NCBI GenBank assembly: GCA_027924585.1
Contig: BSBM01001929.1
Coordinates: 1,054,001 to 1,118,000 of the forward strand
Length of the DNA stretch: 64,000 nucleotides
Direction: 5' to 3'
Origin: Larix kaempferi
Lineage: Eukaryota > Streptophyta > Pinopsida > Pinales > Pinaceae
The position numbers were made by a program, and so were the translations under genes. The notes below the pieces were generated by a model, which searched no databases, was not told the origin of the DNA, and saw only the letters and a program-made list of their open reading frames with translations. Shown piece by piece: positions 33,838 through 46,077 of this stretch (within the stretch, counting starts at the first letter, position 1; every line of letters starts with the position of its first letter).

Positions 33838-35173
33838 CTACAAGACAAGTTAAATTGCATGATTAGAAACATCTCATAGTTTTAAAAACAAATTCCTACA
33901 CATAAAGAAATATGTCATACATTCATGCAATTATCTTAGCCAATGCTTCAATACAACATTTATCCATATCCCGTAACTTTCTAGATGCCTTCCAATCTCT
34001 ACCAGAACATTGTTAAGAGTGTGCACAACTCCCAACATGTCAGCAAAGAGGTTTCATTCTAGATAAGTAGCAATGGAATGTTGTACAGTACCATAGGCCA
34101 CTTACCAATTACTTGCATATTAGTAGTATCTCGTTCATTAATGCAACTTTTCTAATATGCATAATATACATCCTAAATCTAGGAACATAAGTATGTACAT
34201 GACTGAACAACATCATTTAAGTAATCATATAAATGACAATTCAAATACTTATGTTTGTTTAGTTGTAGGGTGGACTCCCTCTCAATATTTGCTTCCTTGC
34301 AAGAACTACTGGAGTGTGCTCCCTCTTGATCTTTGCTTCCTGGATTACCTGTCCTTGAACTTATATCCATCCTCGATCACTATGCATGCTTACTAGTATA
34401 ATCATTTTGTTATCCTCGAGATCTCATACATAATCATACATTCATTAGTATAATCTTAATACTGTCAAAACACAATAATCTTAAGCATGTATAGTCATGA
34501 TAATTTCAAACACAGATAATAAGCATTAGTATTCAAGATTTATATAGGACTTTTCTGGTTAGTCATATCATTAATCAAAGTAAGGAACATAATATGCCTA
34601 AACCCATTATTACTAACTTCAATGAATAATCATTATCAATCATGCCATGTATACTTATATAAGAGATCCTAACACAAGGTAGGATTCTAACTTGATATAG
34701 GAAAAACATACCTGGATTAGCATGCTAGCTAGTTATGTCTAACATGCCCACATAATGTCTTCTTGTTCTATTCAATGACTTGTGCTAATAACCTGCATAT
34801 CTCATAGGTTAACCATTATAGAACCAAGTTATACATACCTCATAAGTAGATCTTCTATGTGATCCATGACAATGGATGAATCTTTGTCTTCATGTCACCA
34901 TGGTCATATGTTCTTGAACTAGAACATTATATGTCTTTCTTGATGTACCTTTCATGTTAGCAGACAACATCAACCTCATACAACACCACAATGCATTAGT
35001 ACAATCATAAGTGTCAAAACCCTAATCAATGAATATCTTTTATCATGCATTCATATTTTATTAAGGTGATACGACAAGTCTAAAGTTAATCAAGATTGTA
35101 CTAATCTTAATGAAGACAAACATATCATAAACTTAATCATGAATAGATTTCGAAACATACCCGTAAGTCATAC
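33838..35173 (-). other. Unrelated block replacing gag C-terminus, protease and integrase of copia-2
   Basis: 1,336 bp with no copia similarity and no convincing frame, between a gag fragment and the RT linker. On the minus strand its borders resemble splice sites: AATAG|GTATGACTT at the 5' side and CTTGTCTTGTAG|GAAAG at the 3' side. It could be an intron-containing captured fragment or filler from a deletion repair; I cannot tell which. Confidence 0.55.
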
Positions 35174-35305
35174 CTATTGAGTTTGCTTGTAATCTTCTTA
35201 TGTAAGGCCTTAGCCTCATCTCCCTCTGAAACTGGAACTTCTTCACTTATGCAGGTGACCAATCCATTCTCTTCTAGGATTAACCCAATCTACTTGATTT
35301 GCAGA
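35174..35305 (-). pseudogene. gag: copia-2 gag fragment
   Basis: About 40 codons on the minus strand resembling copia-1 gag residues 23-55: IGLILEENGL, ISEEVPV, GDEAKALHK. The start codon and the first ~22 codons are missing; the copia-1 segment 5315-5426 has no counterpart here. Confidence 0.75.
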
Positions 35306-36445
35306 AACTGGATCTGGAGCTGGATTAGGGTTTGTCAGGGAAACCCTAAAAATTCAAACTTTGAATTTCAAACTTCTGAAAGGATAGAAATATGCGCCTT
35401 GATGAGTTGATCAACCTGGTATACTCAGAATTTGAAAACTGTAAAGTTTCACCCCTCAAATTTGCTTTTCAATCTTCTGGATTCACTGGGAGGACCCTGA
35501 ATTAGGGTTTGAGTTTCCCGGAGCTTCACACAACCAAATAGTTTGATCCAAAGCTCTAAACTTCAATTTTTCCAAGGAGCTTCCAGCTATGGTCACAGAT
35601 TTCAAAAATTCCCATTTTTGTAGAAGCCCTAATTTTTCACTTTTCCGATCAAAGTCCTGAACTAGGGTTTGATCAAGCCCGGCCTTCTACCCAACCAAAA
35701 AATTTGATCTTTGTCTCTAAATTTCTATTTTGATGAGGAGTATCTATCCGTGGTCTCCGATACAAAAATTTCAACATTCTTCAAAACCCTAAATTCCCGG
35801 AGCCATGAATGAAGGTGCTCAAAATCCAATTTTGTTTTGACAGAAATATGCACCTGATTGTTTCTGGTGTAACTCCGAAATTTCAAATCTATAGGGTCTG
35901 AAAATTCTACCTGTGGTAGCCTGACCTGTTGAATTTCCAACCCCACAATTCTGACCTCAAATGGATTCTTTGAGAGAGATTTATGCCAAGTGTCGCAACG
36001 TGACCTGTTTATGGGATAAAACAGGAGAGTGAACTTGTACGGAGTGCCACATGTCACTGGTTCAATTTCGGCCTCTTAAAACCTTACGTGAGAAACCACA
36101 GTCTGTTCCCTACCTGTCCATTTTTAATAAATTTCATTTGGAGCTTCCTAGCCCAAGTTGTGACCTTTTTTCCTAGGTCACATGTTTATGGCTAAGATAT
36201 GGAAGAGGCATAAACCCTAGATTGCATAGATAATAAAACACAAAGTACAACGAATTAGAAGTTGTTCTTCGGACACAAGGTACATTGGGATCTTATCTTC
36301 GACTTGTAAAGGTTTCAAATCCTGAAACTTCGCCAAAATTAATTTATAGCGAAAGTTCTACGATGACTAGTTTTTTCTAGATCAAGCCCTAGCTTCGCAA
36401 GTGCAACAAGTGTCATAAATGCCATACCATGCCTTCTTTCAGGCT
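35306..36445 (-). other. Leader of copia-2
   Basis: Minus-strand counterpart of 4800-5314 but about twice as long, apparently through repeats of a unit with the + strand word caaccaaaNaNtttgatc (near 35530 and 35690). No coding sequence. Confidence 0.6.
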
Positions 36446-36458
36446 AGCTCTGATACCA
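36446..36458 (-). other. Primer-binding site of copia-2 (Met tRNA type)
   Basis: Reverse complement reads TGGTATCAGAGCT, adjoining the LTR. Confidence 0.9.
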
Positions 36459-37071
36459 TGTTAGTTTTTTCAGAATTTACTTCAATATGATATAGGATCT
36501 TAACTGAGAGAACAACATGTACAGCATATCTACAGCATATCAATCATGGACATAATAATGCAAGCACACAAGAGACAATAAACACACAGAGTTTCACTCG
36601 GGAAAACCATAAAGGTGAAAAACCCCACAACTTCCTCAGAGATAGATAGAGCAATGATACAACCCAAGCATAAGAGATAGTCTTCTCCTAGCAGCAGCTT
36701 CTCCTCCTCCACAAGTGCGCCACTCTCCAATGAGAGTATGAGTGAGAAAGTGAATGATCAAATAGAGTGCCTCATGCACTCTATTTATACATGACTTTAC
36801 TTGCCTAATAACCTTTACTAAGTTGGCCTCAACTTAACCACTTAACATAATGCTGATAGGGCTGACCCCCAATAGGGTGGTCTAATAACCCTTTGACCCA
36901 CATGACTTATACAGGGCCGACCCCATCAAGGTGGTCTAATAACCCATCAAGTATAAGTTACGACACTTACAATGTAAATGACGACACTTCCGTATAGAGG
37001 AATAATAACATCTCTATAGGGATAAAATATACATATATGAAATACATTCCGAAGTTACATATACATCAACA
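36459..37071 (-). repeat. 5' LTR of copia-2
   Basis: 613 bp, closely matching 26841-27454. TATAAATA on the minus strand at 36782-36789. Followed on the + strand by target duplication GGAGA. Confidence 0.94.
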
Positions 37072-37076
37072 GGAGA

Positions 37077-37706
37077 GGATACGAGAACTCTAGAATCTTT
37101 TGTTCTTATAATCTGTAAAAACATCTCAACTTGAAAAGAAAACCTTAGTAGCACATGTTTCATTAAAAATCCAATGAACCATAAGTTGATTTAGCTAACA
37201 AAAATGTTATTATTCCTAAGTACATAAAATAAATGCAAAAAGTAAATGCTCACTCTAAGGAGCTTATTTTCCTACTGTAAGCATGATAAAATAAATATCT
37301 CAGGTAAAATCAAATATCCAATGCAACCACCTAAGCATTTTACCTACTTTAATTTTTTTTTACTCATCTTTGGTTACCAACCAAAGAAAGGACATGTTTA
37401 TTAAAAACGCAAACATGTGTAATGTTCCAGAATGGGAGGGTTGGATGGGGAATCATAGGCATGAAGAATGTCACCAAACCGTTTCCCAAATAGATAAGTG
37501 CTTGCACATGATTCTTCTATCCAAGATTGTATATGACTACTCTATACATGTGGACGATGAGTCAAATCAACCACTTCAACATGTTGTTCCAAAATACTCT
37601 TATGGTGATAACTTTGTGTAGAAGACCCTAGATTCTCTAGATCATAAGGAATCTATGCATGCAAAAATGATGGTTGAGACAAATCTTCATTTAACTGCAC
37701 CCAATC
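37077..37706 (-). other. gypsy-2 region after gag
   Basis: Non-coding on inspection; no protease, RT or integrase motif on either strand. Confidence 0.5.
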
Positions 37707-38760
37707 TTATTCTTTATTACTGATAATTGTGTGCAGCTCAGAGCAATCATAAAAAGACTCCAAATGCTCCACTTCCATATCAAAATCCCCCAAAGTCTTG
37801 AGATCTATACTCCCTTCTCTGGGTATATCAAATATGGCATCTTCAGAGGTCTCTGAATTAAAACTCTCTTCAAAGGACACATCATAGATGGGATTCTCAA
37901 AAATATTTTCAAAAGTCTCATATATTGGATTCTCAAAGAAATTCAATAGTCATCATTCCCATCATCATCAGATACAAGAGAATCTTCATCGCTGGTCTCA
38001 TACCCGTTGTTATAACTGTCATCCTCGTGCTCACTACTATCTTCTTTAGAAAAAAGGTCACAAGGCAGAAGACCTACCAAACTATCATCATTACACGGAG
38101 AACAGGCAGGAATGCCATCATGCACATTACAGATTTCATCATAAGTTGCGTTATAAGCTTCTATAATGGTTTCTTCTTGAGGTAGATTTGGGGTACAAAT
38201 GTGATAATCATCACTGAAATAATTATGAAAGCATCCCCAATCTTCAATATTTTCCACCATGGGGATATGAGGAGGATTTTCATCAATGTTTGAATTTTGG
38301 AAAATTTTCTTTTGTAAGATCCTCATGGAGGTGTATCTTAGTAGCAGGAATCATGGCTTCTCTTAACATTTCTAGTTGGTCGAAACCTCTTCCTACAACA
38401 GTTACAATAGCTTCTTCACCATCATGCCACCTCTAAAAAAATATAACAAAGAAATTTTCAAGGGAAGTGATGCATTTATCAAGAAGACCATAGTACCACA
38501 ACAAAGCACTCTTCTATAGAGTTCTAGAAAATATATGCATCATGTTGTCCTGATGAAGCACATTAAGATCATTTGTCACCAATGAAAGAAAATGTATGAT
38601 GTGCCAAACAGTTGAATCGCCATTTCCAAAAAAAAATGGGAAGTTAAACATATCCCTTTCCTGAGAGACATGGCTCATGGTTGGGGAAGCCCGGGATGCC
38701 TGAGAAGTCTATGGGAGGATATGTACTGGAAATTTGATCTTCGGACTCTCCGTCATCCAT
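37707..38760 (-). pseudogene. gag: gypsy-2 gag
   Basis: ATG at 38760 (MDDGESEDQ) opens a gag-like protein. After a TAA and a frameshift at a T8 run near 38630 the gag core can be read: FGNGDSTVWHIIHFL, DNMMHIFSRTL, LLWYYGLLDKCITSLENF and RWHDGEE, the pattern of the Ty3-type gag domain. A 127-codon stretch (38326-37943) and an 80-codon stretch (37946-37707) in two frames form an acidic tail rich in Asp/Glu with two ENPIY motifs. No zinc knuckle and no pol follow. Confidence 0.68.
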
Positions 38761-39011
38761 AATGGCTATCGGTAGTATATATCTGAATCATTCATGCATT
38801 TTGTACTGAATAATGAGCTTTAAAAACTTTACTATGTTGCATGGGCTCATCTACACACAATCAATCTCAACAATTTTTATGAGAAACAAGGTTTTATCCC
38901 TTAAAGGAGTCGCCAAATGAAAAAATAAAGATTTACTTTAAGCATTCTTCCAATAAAGAAAAAACAACAAAAAAAGGAAACAAAAGTCGTACTTCGGGAA
39001 TAAAAGACTTG

Positions 39012-39029
39012 TCCCTGGCAATGACGCCA
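39012..39029 (-). other. Primer-binding site of gypsy-2
   Basis: Minus strand TGGCGTCATTGCCAGGGA, four bases from the LTR. It resembles the TGGCGCCGTTGCCGGGG-type site common in plant gypsy elements. Confidence 0.8.
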
Positions 39030-39033
39030 AGAA

Positions 39034-39749
39034 TGTTGCCACCTAAAACACACTTGACCGCAAATAAGTCTCACAACCACTATGTGTGTTCTTGAGGGAA
39101 ACTATGAGTGTAGAACCCATTGTCACCTTGATTATAAACTCCTTTGTTTAGACCCCAACTCCAAAAGGTCGAGGGAGGTTGTCCCTACTTACTAAGATTC
39201 TTTAAAGAGTTTCTTTAGGAGTTGCAAATTATTAATGTTCAATGACAGGCATTTATGCAAAGAAGCAATAATTTAGATGACAAGCAAACCATATACAAAT
39301 ACAAGAGAGGAATAAAAATTCACTAACCAGACCAATGCCTACTTTACTTCAGTTATGGAGTCACAGATATAATAGAAACAAGATTACCAAATTGCATTAA
39401 ACCAGATCATTAGAACTCCTTTCACCACTTTGGAGGAAATATTGAGTGAAAAACTCAGATAATTAAAATCACTAAAAATGAATTTTAATTATCCAAGGGA
39501 AAAAACACTTGATGAAAGGACTTCCATGATGATAAATTACTAGGAATCTAAGTTTTACAAAAATTGACCCTCGTGCTGACATATCATTATAAAATCCCCC
39601 GCAGGGGTGTGGAAATTTCATGGAGAACATACAAGAAGAAGAGCTGCCTCGCTTGAAAATTTTCATAATGTACTTCTTTTTCATCTTCAAGGCACATGGT
39701 ACATGTGCATGGTACATGGTTTCCCACCTAGTTGGTTTGGTGGTCAACA
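39034..39749 (-). repeat. 5' LTR of gypsy-2, internally deleted
   Basis: 716 bp with both ends intact but lacking the middle 2,655 bp present in the 3' LTR (junction 39404/39405). Confidence 0.82.
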
Positions 39750-39915
39750 ATACTCTCGGAATTATAATTTTTTTCTCTATTTTCTCTTTTCTGAATGTAA
39801 ATTTTTGTCTCCATTTTATCTTCTCTGATTGTACTCTCGGAATTATAATTTTTTTTTCCATTTTTTCTTTTTTGAATGTAAATTTTTGTCTCCATTTTAT
39901 CTTCTGTGCACTTTA
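39750..39915 (+). repeat. 81-bp tandem repeat at the gypsy-2 target
   Basis: ctctcggaattataattttt starts at about 39754 and again at about 39835. A further part-copy lies left of gypsy-2 at 23390-23430, showing the element inserted into this array. Confidence 0.85.
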
Positions 39916-40783
39916 TTAATGAGGAACTTCTTGCATCTGGTTACTTCTCATGTGTTGCTAGAGGTGGGGACCTTCGATAAAGTAACGTTGTTTCATTCTA
40001 GGTTCCAATTGAAAATAATGGTATTATGATGCTACTTTCACCGCCCATGTGGGATTTTGGACATAGGTCGATTGGATGATCAATAATAAACCTGAGAGAC
40101 TGGATGGATGTTTAGCCAAATCATGACTTCTTTCGCTCGTCGTACAACTTGTGAGCCCTAAAATGTTACTACACGATGGACCACAATCTATATAATTCCT
40201 CATATTTATTCGAGTATCCTTCTGGACCATGGGAAAGGCGAGTCCTCCTCTATCTAAAATGTTGGTGTAATGCCCTATAAAATGCAGAAGCAATCAATCG
40301 ACCTATATCCAACCATTGAGATAAAGCTTAAGTGAGTGATTTCATTCTTTACACATGGCGCATGATTAAGAGTTAAGTGTGTGCTCCACCTTTTTTCTCA
40401 TTCCTTCGGAGCTTTAACACATAAAGCGTCGACAGACATCGAAGGGTTACAATTTATGTTTTTTATGCATCACCTTCTCATTGTGGATAGTTGACACTTA
40501 AAGTGCCGACACTTTGTTGGAGGTTTAATAGTTACGGTGTCAATCCCATATCAATGATTAAAAATTTAAATGTCGATGTTTTTCAGAGGACACTCATTAA
40601 AGGGTTAAAATTTATATTGTCGTCACTCGTCAGCTAAAGAGATGGCACTCATCGAAGGGTCAAAAATTATATTGAGGACACTTCCTTTGTCGGAGATTTA
40701 ATAGTTAAGATGTGAGTCCCATATCGGTTTTTAGAAATTTAAATGTCGATACCTTTTGAGGGACTAAGATTTAGCTCGAAGAA
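39916..40783. other. Spacer with dispersed short repeats
   Basis: No gene recognised. Words such as ggtttaatagttaNgNtg and aaatttaaatgtcgatg recur at about 40525-40575 and 40705-40755, an imperfect repeat at about 180 bp. Confidence 0.45.
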
Positions 40784-41131
40784 ATGGTTCAGGAAATTGA
40801 TCTTGTAGCAATCTATTTCTATCCCAGTTCTTCTGATCCTAGCTCTCAGACCCCAAAGTAAGCTCATGCTACTGTTGATATGTTGCATCATGTTGTGTAC
40901 AAGTCGTTAAGAAGATTGTATGATCATAATAAGAGGAACACTATTTGGTGAGCAAAATTCGAGGAGAAGGTAATTGCTCTAGAGGAGTAGCCCGTCGCGC
41001 TGGTCAAAATTGAAGACATAAATAAGAAAGAAGTGGAATCTCTTGAACATATCATGTGGAAATGTCTAGAATATCTCATCAACTATGTGGCTAAGCATGA
41101 TGACCTGCTCTACATGGAGGATTCTGCCTAA
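40784..41131 (+). pseudogene. Degenerate coding-like block, unknown
   Basis: A 116-codon frame from ATG 40784 to TAA 41129, broken by TAA, TGA and TAG codons but otherwise protein-like, with a charged helical C-terminal part (KIEDINKKEVESLEHIMWKC). The motif KIEDIN resembles KIDDVD in the C-terminal part of the gypsy-1 U3 ORF, but the match is short and may be chance. Function unknown. Confidence 0.35.
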
Positions 41132-43063
41132 TTCTTTATGTTTTGTGTTGCATGAAGTAATTTGAATTAGGTAGAATGGGTGAATCCACTTAAATCCAAG
41201 CAAATATTGCCCCATAGAATCAAGGAATTTATCTAAAGAAAGTGTATTTTAAAACTGACTTAGGATTTGTTCCAGGTTGATTCAAGGAACCCACTATAGG
41301 TAATCCTATGTAGCCAGTTTCAACAGCTAACCCTCTCTAGTAAACCCAAACTTAAATCCAACTGGCAATCAACTAGTTCATACATACCCACTGTCCTGAA
41401 GCCTATTAGGATTATTGACAACTTTTAGTCCTTGGAAACCAAGAAACAACCCAACTAGACCTTTTAATCCCTGCACTCTCTCTTTACATAACTTCAAATT
41501 TTATACCAATAGCTCCTAGACATCCCATGGTCCAACGGGCATTTAGTAAAAATCCCATATTGTCCATATCTTCGAATCTTTAAAAAATGTTTTCCAATGA
41601 AAAATCTTATTTGTCAGTTTTCCACACCATGTAATGTTTCATGAATGCTCATTTTGTAAGTTTTAAACCTGTTGTAGAGAAGCAAAGCATACGAATTATT
41701 TTAAGCAAAATAGAGATTACACCACAACATTCACACATAACACACAAATATTTACCTTGGAAACCCAACAAAACTTAGAGTCGCGCCTCTTATTTTGTCA
41801 TATTGATTATTAACCACTCACCATACAAATATAGATATTTTGCAGCATCGAAAACCCTAATTCGTTAATCCGGATTAGAAAATCGACTCCAATCCCCTAA
41901 TCGGGGTCAAATTACATATTTTTATAAAGAACCCAAAAATAGGCCGAAAAAGCGCGGTCAAAGACACCCCCCCCACACACGCGTGTGTACCTGCAAAGAA
42001 TATAACGCATACTCAACACATTTATCACTTTTAGCTTCTTACACTCCAAGCCCCTTCTGGACCATTCTTAAATGCAAACTAAATCTAATATAATTGTTCA
42101 ATAAATTGCCAAAGTACTTCAAATACCAAAGATAAGAAAGGAACAAACAAATTTAATGCAACTTGGCCGCTCCTGACCACCCCCAACTTGGCCAATCCAT
42201 AACTAAAAGTTTAAGCACAATTCTATGAGACGTGAACTCACCGGGATTGCATTTTCTGCAGTGAGTCATATAATGCTTCACCCGCGCTCCATCATTGCAG
42301 CTTCCAAACCAAATGTCAATTTCATGTAGGATGTTATACATATTTATAATAAATTCTAATTTTTTCAATACACAAATTATTTTTTATTTTCTTATAATAT
42401 AGGAATATTACTTTAAATTATACATCTCTTTCATTATGTGGAGAAGATGGCTTCTCCTAGTGAAAGTCTCATGCAAACCTATTCAGTTTTGTTTGATTAC
42501 TCTGGCATTCAGGTTGAATGCTCAAGGGTCAATGAATATATTTATAAAGAATAGTTTAAAGCTTTTACGATTTTCATTATTTTTAGTTATTATTACTGTC
42601 AAAGGCAGATAATATAGCAATCAGTTAGGATTTTGAACTTTTAATTATTTTTACTTTAAAAAAAAAACTATATATTGTTTTCAAATGTTTTGAAATAATT
42701 TTATATTAAATTTAATATTTTGAAATTAAAATTAAAATTTTTAATATTTGAAATTAAAATTCCTATTTTATCATTGGCTGAAACTGATGAATTGACAATA
42801 ATGATTGGCCAAAACTATTCTTTGACAATGAAGTGACTAATTACCCCTGCCTAGGATGTGAAATTTTGAAAAATAAAAAATAATTTCAAATTACAAAATT
42901 CAAAAAAACATTAACTTGTCATCTGGTTTTCATACATCATGCTTATGTACTTTGTTTCTTACCAACTTTAAATGTTCCGTACTGTAATCAATCGGATGGA
43001 TGTTGTGTTCTTCGTTGTTCATTGAACATCTCACTGTTTTCATTAATACAACGACGAATGATT
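41132..43063. other. AT-rich spacer
   Basis: No coding sequence or element recognised on either strand. A C8 run followed by acacacgcgtgtgt lies at about 41968-41988. Confidence 0.5.
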
Positions 43064-43166
43064 GATTTAAACTACGAATTTCGGCTCAGACCTTCCGATA
43101 CCATTATCTTCCATTGATTTAAACTATGAATTTCGGCTCAGACCTTCTGATACCATTATCTTCCAT
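43064..43166 (+). repeat. Tandem duplication of ~54 bp
   Basis: Two units, each with ttgatttaaactaNgaattt and cagaccttcNgataccatta. Confidence 0.9.
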
Positions 43167-43936
43167 CATGTGGTCAGTACAGGGTACCTGTCTCTGGAAC
43201 TATTGGCAGAATGGCACGTGTTATCTCAGCAAGAATGAGTTTTGTCCATTATGAATCCGACATGTATACAGAAAATCGATCAGCTTATCCTTTGTACATT
43301 ACACATCATGTTTTGAGTTTATGCTAATGCGTTGGAATATTCTGCAAAAAAATTCTTTAATGCTTTTGATTATTTTGTTATGTTTAAATCTTTAATTCTT
43401 TCGTTCATTTTTATGTTTTTTTATTATTTTTCTTGAATTAAGTGGTTATTAGTATTGTAGAGATTTAAATTTATTTTCCTAAAAGATATGAAGAGTACGT
43501 GTAAAGCAATTAATGGTGTTAACAATAGGATTTGAAATTATTTTAAAATTTTATTATACAAATGTTTGGAAAGAAGTTAAATATTTTATAGATTTAATTT
43601 TTTTAAATTAAATTATTTGAATGGATAAAATTGTTATTTTAAATATAGAAATAAATGTTATTTTAAAATGACGTGACCATGTTGGGTCATTGTTTAATAT
43701 TTAATATTAAAAAGCGCAATTTTAACTTGACACACAAGGTATCATATCAAATAGTTTTGGTTCATAAAACGGCGTTAAAATTTTATAATGGTTATGAATG
43801 TTAAATTATATATAATTTTAATGAGTATAATTAGTTAAGTTGTGTTTACTGAATTAAATTAAATTTTAACTGCTGTTATATTTCTTAGTTATGTATTTTA
43901 TAATTTATTTTAATATAATCAATTTTTAAAATTTTT

Positions 43937-44098
43937 ATTCAGGAGAATCAAGGTATGGTCAGAATTACAATCAAAGTCGGTTCCCAAGGAGAAAGTGTGA
44001 CAAAGCAAGATTTGAACCCGGGTGGGGAGGATAACAACATTTCTCCCAACCACCTGATCTACACTCAGTTGACAATTTATTTATTTATTTTTTATTGT
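43937..44098 (-). mobile_element. tRNA-derived SINE-like unit
   Basis: The minus strand has an A-box-like TAGATCAGGTGG (44061-44050, one mismatch) and a B-box-like GGTTCAAATCT (44018-44008), about 30 bp apart as in tRNA genes. It does not fold as a complete tRNA by eye. It is flanked by near-identical direct repeats of about 65 bp (43871-43936 and 44099-44164), longer than normal SINE target duplications. Confidence 0.55.
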
Positions 44099-44164
44099 TG
44101 CTATTATATTTCTTAGTTATGTATTTTATAATTTATTTTAATATAATCAATATTTAAAATTTTA

Positions 44165-46077
44165 AAAATAATAGTAATAATAATATTATTTTCTAATAAT
44201 TATTTTTTATTGTTGTTGTAAGAAAATATTATTTATTTGTAGATTAGCTTTATTACTATTTTTGATTAGCTTTATTACTATTTTTCTTTGTTTCTATATT
44301 ACTAGCTTTGCTGCTAATCCCACTTGTTTATATAATGTATTAATTTAAAATTTAATTCGAATTATTAAATTTGAAATTGTATACTCTAAATATTTTCAAA
44401 GTATTTTAGAACAATAAATCTATTTTTACCATCAAAAATAAAATTTAAATCATTTAAATTTAATAATTTCACTATGAGAAAATTACAAAAATAATTAAAA
44501 ATATGGCATGAACATAAACCTGGACGTTTATAGTAAATATTGTAAATATGTCATGGTTAAAAATTAAATTAAATTAAAATTTATTTTTCTAATTCTTTTT
44601 ATTTAAATTACTTATTTGTCCATAGATAATTAGTTTTATGATTTTCAAAATAAATTTAAAGGATTTATATGTATAAATATTTAAAAAAATCGCATTTATG
44701 TTTTTGAGACATTATTAGTAGTAGTACATTTTTAGGACATACATTTTTCCAAATTCAAATAGTGCATTTCAAATAACTGGCTTTATATATATATATTCAA
44801 TTTCATGTGTACATTATGCAACCTTGGCACGCACTTCAACGAAGTAACTGTCTCTGAACAATGCAACCCATATTTTCCGATTTATCACTATGTTTGATAG
44901 TTGACTTTTATATGGTTTTGTTTTAGATGTATGTTCTATGTTTGTTCGTAGGCTGTTGTTTTGTGTATTGATCGTTTGGTGCTATTTTGTAAAAAAAATG
45001 TACATATGATTAGATATGTAGTTCACTTCTGTCCTATTATGCTTTTACTAAAGTCTCAATGGCTTTGTTCCTAGGGAGCATATTGGTTTAAGAGACTAAG
45101 ATTAAATAGTTTAGTGTTAGTTTCAAGAAGCTTATATCAAATATTCTATTGTTATTGTGGTTTGAATGTTTTTTAGATATGCTCCTATTTTTATTTTTTA
45201 TACATAAATGTCATCCAGTAGCACTTGAATTGATGTACATATGGAGGAACATGGAAACAAGGGAAAATGACATTAAACACAATGCAACGATTGCTAGTGC
45301 CAACTGTTAAGTTAATCTCCAAATTGTCTTGCAAGCGCATGATTGTTTCACCTTGACAATTTTGGTTATGTTGTTAGCAATTTTTTCTTTGACTCTTTTC
45401 ATATCCTTTTAAACTATAAGTACATATCAATTGAATTACGTGAAGGGGCAATTGCGTACTTCTGGCAAAGCTTGGCAGCAAAATATTGAGAATCAGTAGC
45501 ATCTTACGAGGATGACTTCAACACACATTTGCAAATGCAAATGCACAATGTCAGTGATCAGATGTTTCATTTATCTCGCATGGTAATATCAACCTCAGTG
45601 ACTATATCAAAAGAAGAACAAGGACGGTGGGGTAATGGTGTGGTAACGGTGTGGCTCCGGATTGGCACAAGACTAAGAGGGGGAAACTCTTACTCTTCTC
45701 TTTCATTTTTTATTGATGCATTTTAGAAAACAAAAAAATTATGGAATGCATGTTATGGCTGAAAGTTAATTGTGTTTATTCGCTTGAAATGAATTGTGAA
45801 AGCTGAAATAGTTAATTCCATGTGAAAGGATGAACATGAATGGATTCATGTGTATGTTGGGAAAACATGAAAAGTGTAGAAGTCTCATGAATAGATCATG
45901 GGCTCTCCATGTCAAATGGGCAAATAATTGACTGATTTGTAATGTTTATGTTATGCTTAGTCGAACAAGAATTGCCATGATGAATTTCACAGGTAAGAAA
46001 TTGAAGCGATTGGTTGCAGTTGATACAAGCAAGTGTTGCTAGTAAGCAAAGTGTGGTCAGTTGTGCACATTGACCAT
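44165..46077. other. AT-rich spacer
   Basis: No gene recognised; long A/T runs to about 45000, then unique-looking sequence. Confidence 0.5.

Larger units (their letters stand above)
26841..37071 (-). mobile_element. Copia element copia-2, nested in gypsy-2, itself host of a solo LTR
   Basis: LTRs 26841-27454 and 36459-37071 with perfect target duplication GGAGA (26836-26840 and 37072-37076). It is related to copia-1: same primer site, LTR start, 88-bp array and RT/RNase H. It has lost most of gag, protease and all of integrase, replaced by a 1.3-kb unrelated block (33838-35173), and RT is split by a solo LTR. Confidence 0.94.
23431..39749 (-). mobile_element. Non-autonomous gypsy element gypsy-2 (gag only), host of copia-2
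   Basis: Terminal LTRs at 23431-26788 and 39034-39749 share both ends (TGTTGCC...GTCAACA on the + strand). Minus orientation is set by a primer site next to the high-coordinate LTR (39012-39029) and a gag-like frame on the minus strand. Target duplication: gtact (23426-23430) against atact (39750-39754), one mismatch. Without the nested copia-2 the internal region is only about 2 kb with gag and no pol, so it needed enzymes from another element. Confidence 0.82.

Noticed and set aside
43937-44098. A functional tRNA gene
   Set aside because: A- and B-box-like words are present but no acceptor stem pairing or normal anticodon arm could be made; a SINE-like unit fits better.
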